This document shows positions 8,772-16,365 of a DNA stretch of 28,386 nt, one piece after another (position 1 is the stretch's first letter; every line of letters begins with the position of its first letter). Under the pieces are notes generated by a model, which had not been told where the DNA came from, made no database searches, and saw only the letters and a program-made list of their open reading frames with translations. The position numbers and the translations under genes are program-made. The stretch is from an uncultured Oscillospiraceae bacterium (GTDB lineage: Bacteria > Bacillota > Clostridia > Oscillospirales > Ruminococcaceae). The stretch is from the NCBI GenBank assembly GCA_902489475.1, contig CABUAH010000014.1:1-28386 (forward strand), written 5' to 3'.

Positions 8772-9040
8772 AATAAATCGTAATAGTGTTAAAATGAAAA
8801 TACGATATAACAGCAAAAAAACAGCCCCATGTAAGTTGTTTTATTTTCATATGAAAGAGGGTTAATAAGTTGACGAAATTAAGTAAATACCTGAGGATTT
8901 TTTCTGTTATCGCAGCAATATTGATTGCTATATTTTTCTATAACGTATTTCTTTCAATGTCAAATCCGATTTTGGATAACAAAGATAAAAAAATAAAATG
9001 GCAATGCAAAGAAATAGATATGTCATTTGAGCAAATTCCA
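8772..9040. repeat. 269-bp direct repeat, right copy
   Basis: This is the near-identical partner of 340-608. Here the block runs on into the intact small-protein gene. Its upstream flank differs from that of the left copy, so the consensus -35 box present at 335-340 is missing here. Confidence 0.93.
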
Positions 9041-9337
9041 ACTGATAATGGGGACGGATATGAATTTACGGATGGTTATGTTACTATAGATAATCAAAAG
9101 TATCATGTAAATTTCGAATTATATAATGAAGCAGATAGTGAATATGTTTATATGAACTGGGTATGTTCAAGACCATACAAGTACGATAGAAAAGAGTATG
9201 ACGAGTCAGAAAATCTAATTTCCGGGGAATATAAAAATAACAGTATTTTCAGAAAAAAATTTGTAGTTAAAATCGGAAAAAACGATACAATTTTTAAAGA
9301 TTACAAAAAGCTTACATTCGTGGGAACTGAAATTTAA
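8870..9337 (+). CDS. Small membrane-anchored protein of unknown function
   Basis: The 155-residue protein has one hydrophobic N-terminal segment (about residues 7-29, IFSVIAAILIAIFFYNVFLS) without a lipobox. A charged, Tyr-rich outer domain of about 120 residues follows, which I do not recognise. TTG is taken as the start because AGAGGG lies about ten bases upstream and the left copy has the same arrangement. The gene keeps a TAAAAT -10 box but not the TTGACA -35 box of the left copy, so its expression may be weaker or may depend on read-through from the cassette. The agr-like locus follows it, after a terminator. Confidence 0.7.
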   Translation: MTKLSKYLRIFSVIAAILIAIFFYNVFLSMSNPILDNKDKKIKWQCKEIDMSFEQIPTDNGDGYEFTDGYVTIDNQKYHVNFELYNEADSEYVYMNWVCSRPYKYDRKEYDESENLISGEYKNNSIFRKKFVVKIGKNDTIFKDYKKLTFVGTEI

Positions 9338-9438
9338 TAGCTGCATATAACTTTGATCAGAACACATATAAAACGTCAAAAATCTATTGGGCGTAAGTAA
9401 ATATTAATTAGATTGTGAAATTTTTTATACATACTCAG

Positions 9439-9475
9439 AGAGCGTATTCATTGGTGGATGCGCTCTTTTTCTTTT
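9439..9475 (+). terminator. Rho-independent terminator after the small-protein gene
   Basis: AGAGCGTATTC pairs with GGATGCGCTCT through 11 positions with two or three G-T wobbles, closing a seven-base loop. A T-rich tail follows (TTTTTCTTTT). It separates the small-protein gene from the first LytTR regulator. Confidence 0.85.
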
Positions 9476-9536
9476 GTATATTATTTAATGTGTAATTGCG
9501 TTTTGCAAATATTGTTCAAAAAAATAAGGCTAAGTA

Positions 9537-9565
9537 TTGATTTTTGCTAAAATATTTGTTATAAT
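9537..9565 (+). promoter_or_regulatory. Promoter of regulator-kinase pair 1
   Basis: TTGATT (9537-9542), 17 bp, TATAAT (9560-9565). The promoters before regulator 2 and agrD have the same TTGATT...TATAAT boxes. No TTCAGGG-type direct repeat is seen upstream of this one. Confidence 0.68.
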
Positions 9566-9588
9566 GTCGAAAAAGGACGGGTGGTTTT

Positions 9589-10305
9589 ATGCTTAGAATA
9601 GCAATATGTGATGATGATAAAGTGACAATTGACAAAATGAAGAGCTTGGTTTTAAGATATGCAGAGCAAAATAGTGTCGATCTCAAAATAATTACTTTTT
9701 TAGACGGAAATAATTTAGTTTCTTCAAAGCAGAAGTTCGATTTGATTTTTCTTGATATTCAAATGCCATCTTCAAATGGAATTGAAACTGCACAGAAAAT
9801 TCGTGAAATGGATATGAATGTTCCTATTGTATATATTACAAACTATAGCCAGTATTGGAGAAATGCTTATAAGGTTCACGCTTTTGAATATATTTCAAAG
9901 CCTTTCGATTATATAGATATTAAATCGGTCATGGACGACTTTATGAAATCCCTAAAAGAGTCAAAGCCGATAAATGTTTCATTTAATACTAAAAACGGAG
10001 CGGTAGTTCTGAATGTAAATGAAATCTGCTATTTTTGGGTTAAAGAAAAGAAAACTGTTTTGGTCGGTACGGTTTACAGCGAGCTTATTGTGGATGAGTA
10101 TTTGTCAGATATTATAAAGAAGCTTCCGCAGAATCGGTTTTTTCAGGTGCATAGATCGTGTGTCGTCAATTTGGAGTATGTAAAAAGTGCCATTAAAGAG
10201 GACGGAGTTGTAATGAAAGACGGAACATGGCTTCCTCTTTCAATAAGAAGGCAAAAGGATTTTTTATATTCTCTTACAAAGTATTTCGGAAGCAGTATAA
10301 AGTAA
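9589..10305 (+). CDS. LytTR response regulator 1 (AgrA-like)
   Basis: The 238-residue protein has a receiver domain (residues 1-118) with acidic pocket D8-D10, phosphoacceptor D56 in LIFLDIQMP, T84 and K104. A LytTR DNA-binding domain follows (about 125-232), with the signature FFQVHRSCVVNLEYVK and LPLSIRR. LytTR regulators bind paired direct repeats and usually control peptide signalling or surface factors. The 12-base gap to the kinase gene implies one operon. Its closest relative in the window is the regulator at 15636, with the same length and the same key-residue numbering. No agrD/agrB pair accompanies this copy, so its signal is unknown. Confidence 0.93.
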   Translation: MLRIAICDDDKVTIDKMKSLVLRYAEQNSVDLKIITFLDGNNLVSSKQKFDLIFLDIQMPSSNGIETAQKIREMDMNVPIVYITNYSQYWRNAYKVHAFEYISKPFDYIDIKSVMDDFMKSLKESKPINVSFNTKNGAVVLNVNEICYFWVKEKKTVLVGTVYSELIVDEYLSDIIKKLPQNRFFQVHRSCVVNLEYVKSAIKEDGVVMKDGTWLPLSIRRQKDFLYSLTKYFGSSIK

Positions 10306-10317
10306 GGAGTAATATTC

Positions 10318-11619
10318 ATGGAACTAAGTTTTTACAATGTTATGTATTTGATAATGCATCTATTTGATATAATAATTGTTGCTAAAATGTACAGCATATT
10401 TATTGGCAACGATATAAAGAATAAAATAACCTTAGTTATTTCATATGCGTTGTTTTATCTTGCGACAAGCTTTGCATACTTGAAATTCGATATTGCTTTA
10501 CTTACATTGGCTATTAATATAGTTACGCTTGCGATCATCAGTATTAACTACAGAACATCTATGTCTAAAAGAATTTTGTGTGTTGTGTTTGCATATATTA
10601 TATTTTTTACTGTGGAGACTCTTATTTGTGCTATTACAGGGTATTATGGCTATTCTTTTGTAGAGCATGGAAGCTATAATAATGTTTTAGGACAAAGCTT
10701 AATAAAGGTTTGTACTTTTGTGGTCGTAATAATAATTTCATATCTGAAAAGTATGAAGAACAATGTCAAGGTTCACTTTTCATCCTGGCTTGCTACCATT
10801 TTCGTTCCGGTAGCTACAGTGTATATGGAGTTTACTGTTCTTGTTCAGAAAGACTCAACAAAATTCCAAGCTTGTATGTCCATTACTATAGTGTTGATTT
10901 TAAACTTTGTTTGTTTATATATGTACAATTCCCTTGTGGCCTTCTATCAAAGCAAAATGAATGAAAAATTGCATGAATATGAAATTGAGCAGATGAAAAA
11001 TCAAAATCAAATTCAACTTAATCACTACAAGGAGCTTGATAAAAAATATCAGGAATCTCAAAAGGTTATTCATGATATTAAAAAGCATTTGTATACTCTC
11101 AGACAGTTGAGCGATATTAACAGCGAAAAAGCGGAGAATTATTGCAGGCTTATTGAAGAGGGCATGGATTCGCTTGTGATAGGCTTTCATTGCACAAATC
11201 AAATTGTAAGCATAGTTATGAGTCAGAAGATTGCTGTGGCTGAAAATGAAAATATCAAAGTAAATACAGATGTTGAAGATCTTACATTGGATTTCATCAG
11301 CGATGTGGATATAACCGCTATTTTTGCAAACCTTTGGGATAATGCAATTGACGCTTGTGTTAAAGTCGCAGAGGATAAACGCAAAATCAGCTTTTCAATG
11401 AATCAGTCGTGCGGATTTGTGATGATAAGAATGAAAAATTCGTATAATGACAAGCTGCTATGTAAGGACGGAAAGTATCTCTCCACTAAGAAAAATCACA
11501 AGGGCGTAGGGCTGTCGATAATTAAAACTGCTGTGGAAAAATATAATGGACTGGTTGTGACGGAAAGTGATGATGATGCATTCAGCGTTGAGATAACAAT
11601 ACCAACTCCTTTGAAATAG
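10318..11619 (+). CDS. Sensor histidine kinase 1 (AgrC-like, GHKL ATPase)
   Basis: The 433-residue protein has five to six membrane segments in residues 1-205, a coiled-coil-like linker, the phosphoacceptor H252 in KVIHDIKKHLYTLR, an N box (NLWDNAIDAC) and a G box (HKGVGLSII). This is the AgrC/ComD-type architecture used to sense peptide pheromones. AAGGAG lies nine bases before the ATG. Bases 11208-11357 differ from kinase 2 at only three synonymous positions, although the membrane domains and the last 85 residues differ strongly. It therefore probably senses a different ligand from kinase 2, or a variant of it, while sharing signalling chemistry. Confidence 0.92.
   Translation: MELSFYNVMYLIMHLFDIIIVAKMYSIFIGNDIKNKITLVISYALFYLATSFAYLKFDIALLTLAINIVTLAIISINYRTSMSKRILCVVFAYIIFFTVETLICAITGYYGYSFVEHGSYNNVLGQSLIKVCTFVVVIIISYLKSMKNNVKVHFSSWLATIFVPVATVYMEFTVLVQKDSTKFQACMSITIVLILNFVCLYMYNSLVAFYQSKMNEKLHEYEIEQMKNQNQIQLNHYKELDKKYQESQKVIHDIKKHLYTLRQLSDINSEKAENYCRLIEEGMDSLVIGFHCTNQIVSIVMSQKIAVAENENIKVNTDVEDLTLDFISDVDITAIFANLWDNAIDACVKVAEDKRKISFSMNQSCGFVMIRMKNSYNDKLLCKDGKYLSTKKNHKGVGLSIIKTAVEKYNGLVVTESDDDAFSVEITIPTPLK
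11208..11357 (+). repeat. Near-identical kinase core shared with 17268-17417
   Basis: This 150-bp stretch inside kinase 1 matches 17268-17417 in kinase 2 at an offset of exactly 6,060 bp, with three differences, all synonymous. It encodes the end of the dimerisation domain through the N box (SIVMSQKIAVAENENIKV to NLWDNAIDA). Flanking sequence is clearly less similar, which indicates gene conversion or strong recent homogenisation. Confidence 0.9.
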
Positions 11620-11641
11620 TTGTTAAAAGCAACCAAAAGAT

Positions 11642-11664
11642 GAGCCTCTTTAGGCTCTTTTTTT
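11642..11664 (+). terminator. Terminator after kinase 1
   Basis: GAGCCT-CTTT-AGGCTC is followed by seven T residues, 22 bases after the kinase stop. It isolates the surface-protein gene as its own transcript. Confidence 0.9.
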
Positions 11665-11690
11665 GTGATTATATTACATCTACTCTTTTA

Positions 11691-11742
11691 TTTTAGCGTT
11701 AGTCTAAAAGATATTGTAAAATTCAGGCGAGGATTTTATAAT
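11691..11742 (+). promoter_or_regulatory. Promoter and upstream palindrome of the surface-protein gene
   Basis: TTGTAA (11714-11719), 17 bp and TATAAT (11737-11742) form the likely promoter. Immediately upstream, TTTTAG (11691-11696) and CTAAAA (11704-11709) form an interrupted palindrome where an activator or repressor could bind. A single ATTCAGGC in the spacer resembles one half of the agrD repeats, but it has no partner 21 bp away. Whether LytTR regulators act here is not settled by sequence. Confidence 0.5.
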
Positions 11743-11814
11743 GTTTATATACTGACAATGCTAGATATACGGTATTTTATATCAATGTATTAGCAGTATT
11801 TAAACACACTATAT

Positions 11815-11871
11815 AGGAGGACAAAAATTATGGGAATTAAAAAAATTATTAAAAAGGAGGTACGGAGATTG
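11815..11871 (+). promoter_or_regulatory. Two competing ribosome sites and starts for the surface protein
   Basis: AGGAGG (11815-11820) lies nine bases before ATG 11830. AAAGGAGG (11853-11860) lies eight bases before an in-frame TTG at 11869. Both are well formed. The second start gives a classical signal peptide (MKLKKIFAFLVSAMILSASL). The first adds 13 residues, mostly basic (MGIKKIIKKEVRR). Confidence 0.65.
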
Positions 11872-14800
11872 AAATTAAAAAAAATATTTGCTTTTTTGGT
11901 TTCAGCTATGATTTTATCTGCTTCTCTTGGTTCGATTGTCCCTTCGGCAACAGAAGATACTTATTTTACTGCTGATAATGGATATATTATAGAATATACA
12001 GGTTCTGATACTGAAATTGTATTACCAAAAGAAGTTAATGGTCAACTGATTTTAGGTTTATCTACTGCGTTTATGAACAAGACTACGATAAAGTCTGTTA
12101 TAGTTCCTGATGGGTATACAGTTGTACTCTCTGATGCATTTATGGGTGCTTCATCATTAAAAAGTGTATCATTGCCTGAAACTTTAGAAACATTGGGTTC
12201 TAGTTGTTTTAGAACTTGTACATCATTGGAAACAATAAATATTCCTAACAAAATAACGTCTATTCCAAAGTATGCATTTCGCGAATGTACAAATCCGGAC
12301 TTGGTAATTGACATACAATCGACATCACTTACCAGTGTTAGCAGCAGTGCTTTTCAAAATGTGGTAGGTACCATAAAGGTTTATTCCCAAGAAATGTATG
12401 ATTTGATTTCGCCTGTTGCTTCATCGGCAAAAGTTATTTTGGTTGAAGCAACCGATCCAACAGATCCATCCTTTTTTACGGTAGACAGTATTAGTACCTC
12501 TATGATAACTGGATATACAGGTAGTGATGCTGGAATTGTCCTTCCAACAGAAATTAATGGAGTTACAATGACTGAAATTGCGGGATCGGCTTTTCGAAAC
12601 AACACTACTATTGCTTCTGTTGTAATTTCTGAAGGATATGCTAATTTAGGTGGTCAGGCATTTAGAGGCTGTACATCACTTAAAACAGTAGTACTTCCAG
12701 ACACATTGACAGGATCAATGGGCAATTACGTATTTCGCGATTGCTCTGCTCTTGAGTCAATAAATATTCCTAAAAATATAACGTCTATTAATATGGCTGC
12801 ATTTCGTGACTGCACAAGTGCTGATTTGGTAATTGACATACAATCGACATCACTTACCAGTGTTAGCAGCAGTGCTTTTCAAAATGTGGTAGGTACCATA
12901 AAGGTTTATTCCCAAGAAATGTATGATTTGATTTCGCCTGTTGCTTCATCGGCAAAAGTTATTTTGGTTGAAGCAACTGATTCAACAGATCCATCCTTTT
13001 TTATGGTAGACAGTATTAGCACCTCTATGATAACTGGATATACAGGTAGTGATGCTGAAATTGTTCTTCCAACAGAAATTAATGGAGTTACAATGACTGA
13101 AATTGCGGGATCGGCTTTTAGAAATAATACGGCTATTACTTCCGTTGTAATTCCGGAAGGATATGCTAATTTAGGTGGTCTGGCATTTAGAGGCTGTACA
13201 TCACTTAAGACAGTAGTACTTCCAAATACATTGACAGGATCAATGGGTAATTATGTATTTCGCGATTGCTCTGCTCTTGAGTCAATAAATATTCCTAAAA
13301 ATATAACATCTATTAATATGGCTGCATTTCGTGACTGCACAAGTGCTGATTTGGTAATTGATATACAATCAACATCTCTTACCAGTGTTAGCAACAGTGC
13401 TTTTCAAAATGTAGTAGGAACCATAAAGGTTCATTCGCAAGCAATGTATGATTTGATTTCAGCTAACGCCACAACAGCAAAAGTTGTTTTAGAGTCAGGA
13501 AACATACCAGTAAACCCTCTTGATTATACAAACTTAAATAAAGCTCTTGCTGACGGCGAAGCAGTAGATACATCAAAATACGCTGAGGCATTAATAACTG
13601 TATTAACAGATGCAATAGCAGCAGGAAAAGCAGTTAAGGAAAATACATCAGCAACACAGGAAGATGTTGATAATGCGGCAAAAGCGATTAATGATGCAAT
13701 TGCAAATCTTAAGTTTGACTACACAGCGCTGGATTCTGCAATAGCAAGCGGCGAAGCAGTAGATACATCAGCATACACAAATGCATCAGTAACTGCATTA
13801 ACAGACGCAATAGCAGCAGGAAAAGCAGTTAAGGAAAACACATCAGCAACGCAGACAGATATTGATAATGCGGCGAAAGCTATTACAGACGCAATAGCAG
13901 GGCTTGTAGTTAAGCTTGACTACACAGCGCTAGATGCTGCGATCAAAGAGGCTGAAGATATAATTGCAAATCACAGCGACGAGTATACAGAGGAGTCAGT
14001 TGCATCGCTTCAAAGATCTTTGAACACAGCTAAGACATATCGTGAAATGGACGAGAATATCATGAATCAGATTACTATTGAATCTGAGGCAAGTATCTTG
14101 AAAGTTAATATTGGAAAGCTCGTAAAGCTGGATATACCGGCAATGCTTAACGATCTTAAAGCAGTAATTGCAGAAGCAGAAGCGATTGATTCAAGTGAGT
14201 ACACTGAAGAAAGCTATAAGGTATTAGCAGATGCTATTGAAGCTGCAAAGGCAATGAATGAGGATACAAATTACAAGGATATCCTTGCGGCACAGAGCAG
14301 TATTCAAAATGCTGTAAGCAAGCTAATATTAAAGCCGCTCGAAGAATTTGCAAAAGTATACAAAGGCGGAACAGTGGCAGAAATAGCAAGCGGAAAAGCT
14401 GATGCAAGTATGGCCGGCGCAACAAGTGTAAGAGTAACATTCAACTGTGCATCGGATGTAAGCTATAACGAGTATGCATCAATAGAGTTGCAGGCAATCG
14501 TATCAGGAACTCAGAGTAATGAGAAGTTCTTAGGTAAGGGTGACTATACTGAGGGCACAAACGGTTGGACAGAAACACTTGCGTTGACAAATGCAGTAGA
14601 AGAGGGACAAAGCTATGAGATTACAGCGTTTACATACTCGTGGGCAGATGCAAGCGATTATGTATATGCAGTATCGAAGGTAGAGTTCTTGGATGCAGAG
14701 GGAAAAGTATTATCAAAGGTAACAGCGAACACACAGGCATTAAAGGCATTAAAAGAAGCAATAGAAGAAGCAGAAGAAGTAGATATCAGTCTTTATACAG

Positions 14801-15372
14801 AAGATAGTGCTGTAGTATTAACGACAGCAATCGGAGTAGCAAAGACGATAACAGAAAAGTCAACAGTTGCTGAAATAGAAGCAGCAACAGAAACAATTGT
14901 AAAGGCAATAGAGGGTCTTGAGCTAAAGGTTAAATACGGAAACATTTCAGGAAAAATCACCGTATCAGACGGAGATGAGAGTACAGAAATGACAGTAACG
15001 GCAATAGCTCAGGACGGGACAGAAACCGGCGTAACAACAACAAGTATGGGAAGCTATTCGATAGAGAATATCGAAGAGGGCGAATACACAATAACGATCA
15101 GCGGTGGAAAATATGCACCGAGAAGTTATGAAGTAGTCGTAAGCGAAGGAAGCATCACACAGGATGCAGACTTGAACCCATACGGAGATATAAATGGCGA
15201 TGGAAAAGTAACAACAGCAGATGTTGGAATGGCCAATTCCCACGCAAAGGGAGTAACGGAGCTAACAGGATATAAATATACCTGTGCAAACGTAAAGACG
15301 GGCGATGAAATAACAACAGCAGATGTTGGAATGATCAACAGCCATGCAAAAAGTGTAGATACACTTTGGTAA
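11830..15372 (+). CDS. Secreted BspA-like LRR protein with FIVAR-like helices and a dockerin-like C terminus
   Basis: The 1,180-residue protein has a signal peptide ending near PSA (about residue 38). BspA-type leucine-rich repeats (about 39-555) have SAFRNN, AFRGCTSLKTVVLP and FRDCSALESINIP motifs. Then come three or more FIVAR-like helical repeats (about 565-840, DYTALDxAI...YTxxSVxAL), a beta-rich module (about 843-960), another helical repeat, a SpaA/CarboxypepD-like beta domain (about 1037-1115) and a dockerin-like pair (about 1119-1180). The first dockerin loop, DINGDGKVTTAD, has all expected calcium ligands; the second (NVKTGDEITTAD) is weaker. There is no LPXTG, so attachment is probably through a cohesin-like partner. 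Position between two LytTR systems suggests quorum-linked control. The start is either 11830 or the TTG at 11869. Confidence 0.9.
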   Translation: MGIKKIIKKEVRRLKLKKIFAFLVSAMILSASLGSIVPSATEDTYFTADNGYIIEYTGSDTEIVLPKEVNGQLILGLSTAFMNKTTIKSVIVPDGYTVVLSDAFMGASSLKSVSLPETLETLGSSCFRTCTSLETINIPNKITSIPKYAFRECTNPDLVIDIQSTSLTSVSSSAFQNVVGTIKVYSQEMYDLISPVASSAKVILVEATDPTDPSFFTVDSISTSMITGYTGSDAGIVLPTEINGVTMTEIAGSAFRNNTTIASVVISEGYANLGGQAFRGCTSLKTVVLPDTLTGSMGNYVFRDCSALESINIPKNITSINMAAFRDCTSADLVIDIQSTSLTSVSSSAFQNVVGTIKVYSQEMYDLISPVASSAKVILVEATDSTDPSFFMVDSISTSMITGYTGSDAEIVLPTEINGVTMTEIAGSAFRNNTAITSVVIPEGYANLGGLAFRGCTSLKTVVLPNTLTGSMGNYVFRDCSALESINIPKNITSINMAAFRDCTSADLVIDIQSTSLTSVSNSAFQNVVGTIKVHSQAMYDLISANATTAKVVLESGNIPVNPLDYTNLNKALADGEAVDTSKYAEALITVLTDAIAAGKAVKENTSATQEDVDNAAKAINDAIANLKFDYTALDSAIASGEAVDTSAYTNASVTALTDAIAAGKAVKENTSATQTDIDNAAKAITDAIAGLVVKLDYTALDAAIKEAEDIIANHSDEYTEESVASLQRSLNTAKTYREMDENIMNQITIESEASILKVNIGKLVKLDIPAMLNDLKAVIAEAEAIDSSEYTEESYKVLADAIEAAKAMNEDTNYKDILAAQSSIQNAVSKLILKPLEEFAKVYKGGTVAEIASGKADASMAGATSVRVTFNCASDVSYNEYASIELQAIVSGTQSNEKFLGKGDYTEGTNGWTETLALTNAVEEGQSYEITAFTYSWADASDYVYAVSKVEFLDAEGKVLSKVTANTQALKALKEAIEEAEEVDISLYTEDSAVVLTTAIGVAKTITEKSTVAEIEAATETIVKAIEGLELKVKYGNISGKITVSDGDESTEMTVTAIAQDGTETGVTTTSMGSYSIENIEEGEYTITISGGKYAPRSYEVVVSEGSITQDADLNPYGDINGDGKVTTADVGMANSHAKGVTELTGYKYTCANVKTGDEITTADVGMINSHAKSVDTLW
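12298..13494 (+). repeat. 525-bp tandem coding repeats in the LRR region
   Basis: The segment beginning TTGGTAATTGA recurs at 12301, 12826 and 13351, exactly 525 bp (175 codons) apart. Long stretches of units 1 and 2 are identical, and units 2 and 3 are nearly identical over most of their length. Before 12301 the first unit has diverged, and after about 13450 the third changes into the FIVAR region. Recombination between units would keep the frame and change protein length in steps of 175 residues. Confidence 0.92.
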
Positions 15373-15411
15373 AGCTTTAATTCTCCAAAATAGTGTTACA
15401 CATAGAGAAAG

Positions 15412-15445
15412 CAGCAGGCATCAAAAAGGTGTCTGCTGTTTTCAT
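15412..15445 (+). terminator. Terminator of the surface-protein gene
   Basis: CAGCAGGCATC and GGTGTCTGCTG pair through 11 positions around an AAAAA loop, followed by TTTTC and a further T run. A closely related terminator recurs at 18785-18814 behind agrB. Confidence 0.9.
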
Positions 15446-15585
15446 TTTTAGTAATAAAAACCAATTCAAAGCTTCGTGAAATCGTTTGATTTTACGAGGC
15501 TTTTAGTTTGGATTGTCGAAATATGTAGAAACTTACAGAATAACATATATTTTTTGTGATTGAAACAGAAACCTGCTTTAAAATG

Positions 15586-15614
15586 TTGATTTGTGTCTGA
15601 TTTTTTGGTATAAT
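15586..15614 (+). promoter_or_regulatory. Promoter of regulator-kinase pair 2
   Basis: TTGATT (15586-15591), 17 bp, TATAAT (15609-15614). It lies inside the longest open frame of the following gene, which argues for the later ATG at 15636 as the real start. Confidence 0.68.
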
Positions 15615-15635
15615 TTGACTATAGGCGGTGACTGT

Positions 15636-16361
15636 ATGATAAGGATAGCTATAGTGGATGATGAAATACAAATCCGGAAGGAAATCTTCGCAATGATTTC
15701 TAAGTATTTCGTTGAAAATGCATTTGAATGTAAAATAGTGCCTTTTTCTGACGGTCAGGAATTAATTAATAGTGGTTTGAATTTTGATATTATTTTCTTG
15801 GATATTGAAATGAAAAATGTCAACGGAATACAAGCTGCTCAGCATATTAGGAAAAGCGATATGAATGTTCCTATTGTTTATGTAACAGGATATGTGGACT
15901 ATTGGAGAAGGGCATATCAAGTTCATGCATTTGATTTTATATCTAAGCCGGTATCTCAGAAACAGATTGACAATGTTTTTAACGACTTTTTTTCAGCAGT
16001 ATATAAAAAGAACAAAGCTAAGATTTCGCTGGTGACAGATGATGGTATGAGGTTGATAAATTTAGATGAAATAAGATATTTTAATATCAAAGAAAAGAAA
16101 AAGGTTATATTAAGTAATCTGACGGACAAAAATATTATCGTTAGGGAGAATCTCGGGGATATATACGAGAGACTCAATAAAGATATGTTCTTTATGCCGC
16201 ATAGATGCTGCATAGTCAATTTAAGGTTTGTAAATAAAGTTACAAAGAACAGATTGATAGTAATGGACAACGGTGATTTTTTACCTCTGTCACAGCGTAA
16301 GAAACAGGAGTTTATGAAATTATTATCACAGAATATTGTTTCGTCATTAATCGGGAGGTAG
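15636..16361 (+). CDS. agrA: LytTR response regulator 2 (AgrA-like)
   Basis: The 241-residue protein has a receiver domain with D8/D9, phosphoacceptor D56 (IIFLDIEM), T84 and K104, then a LytTR domain with FFMPHRCCIVNLRFV and FLPLSQRKK. The frame is open from a TTG at 15591, but that overlaps the promoter; GGCGGTG just before ATG 15636 supports the shorter protein. It is the paralogue of regulator 1, with conserved layout but diverged sequence. It lies four bases from kinase 2 and upstream of agrDB, so it is the better candidate for the regulator that binds the TTCAGGG repeats at 17791-17820. The agrA name rests on this context. Confidence 0.92.
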   Translation: MIRIAIVDDEIQIRKEIFAMISKYFVENAFECKIVPFSDGQELINSGLNFDIIFLDIEMKNVNGIQAAQHIRKSDMNVPIVYVTGYVDYWRRAYQVHAFDFISKPVSQKQIDNVFNDFFSAVYKKNKAKISLVTDDGMRLINLDEIRYFNIKEKKKVILSNLTDKNIIVRENLGDIYERLNKDMFFMPHRCCIVNLRFVNKVTKNRLIVMDNGDFLPLSQRKKQEFMKLLSQNIVSSLIGR

Positions 16362-16365
16362 GATT

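Noticed and set aside
11950..13500. CRISPR-like array suggested by regular repeats
   Set aside because: The repeats are 525 bp, in frame and encode leucine-rich repeats. There are no short repeat-spacer units and no cas genes.
15591..15635. Extended N terminus for LytTR regulator 2
   Set aside because: The extension would start inside the promoter (-35 at 15586, -10 at 15609). ATG 15636 has a proper ribosome site and begins the receiver domain correctly.
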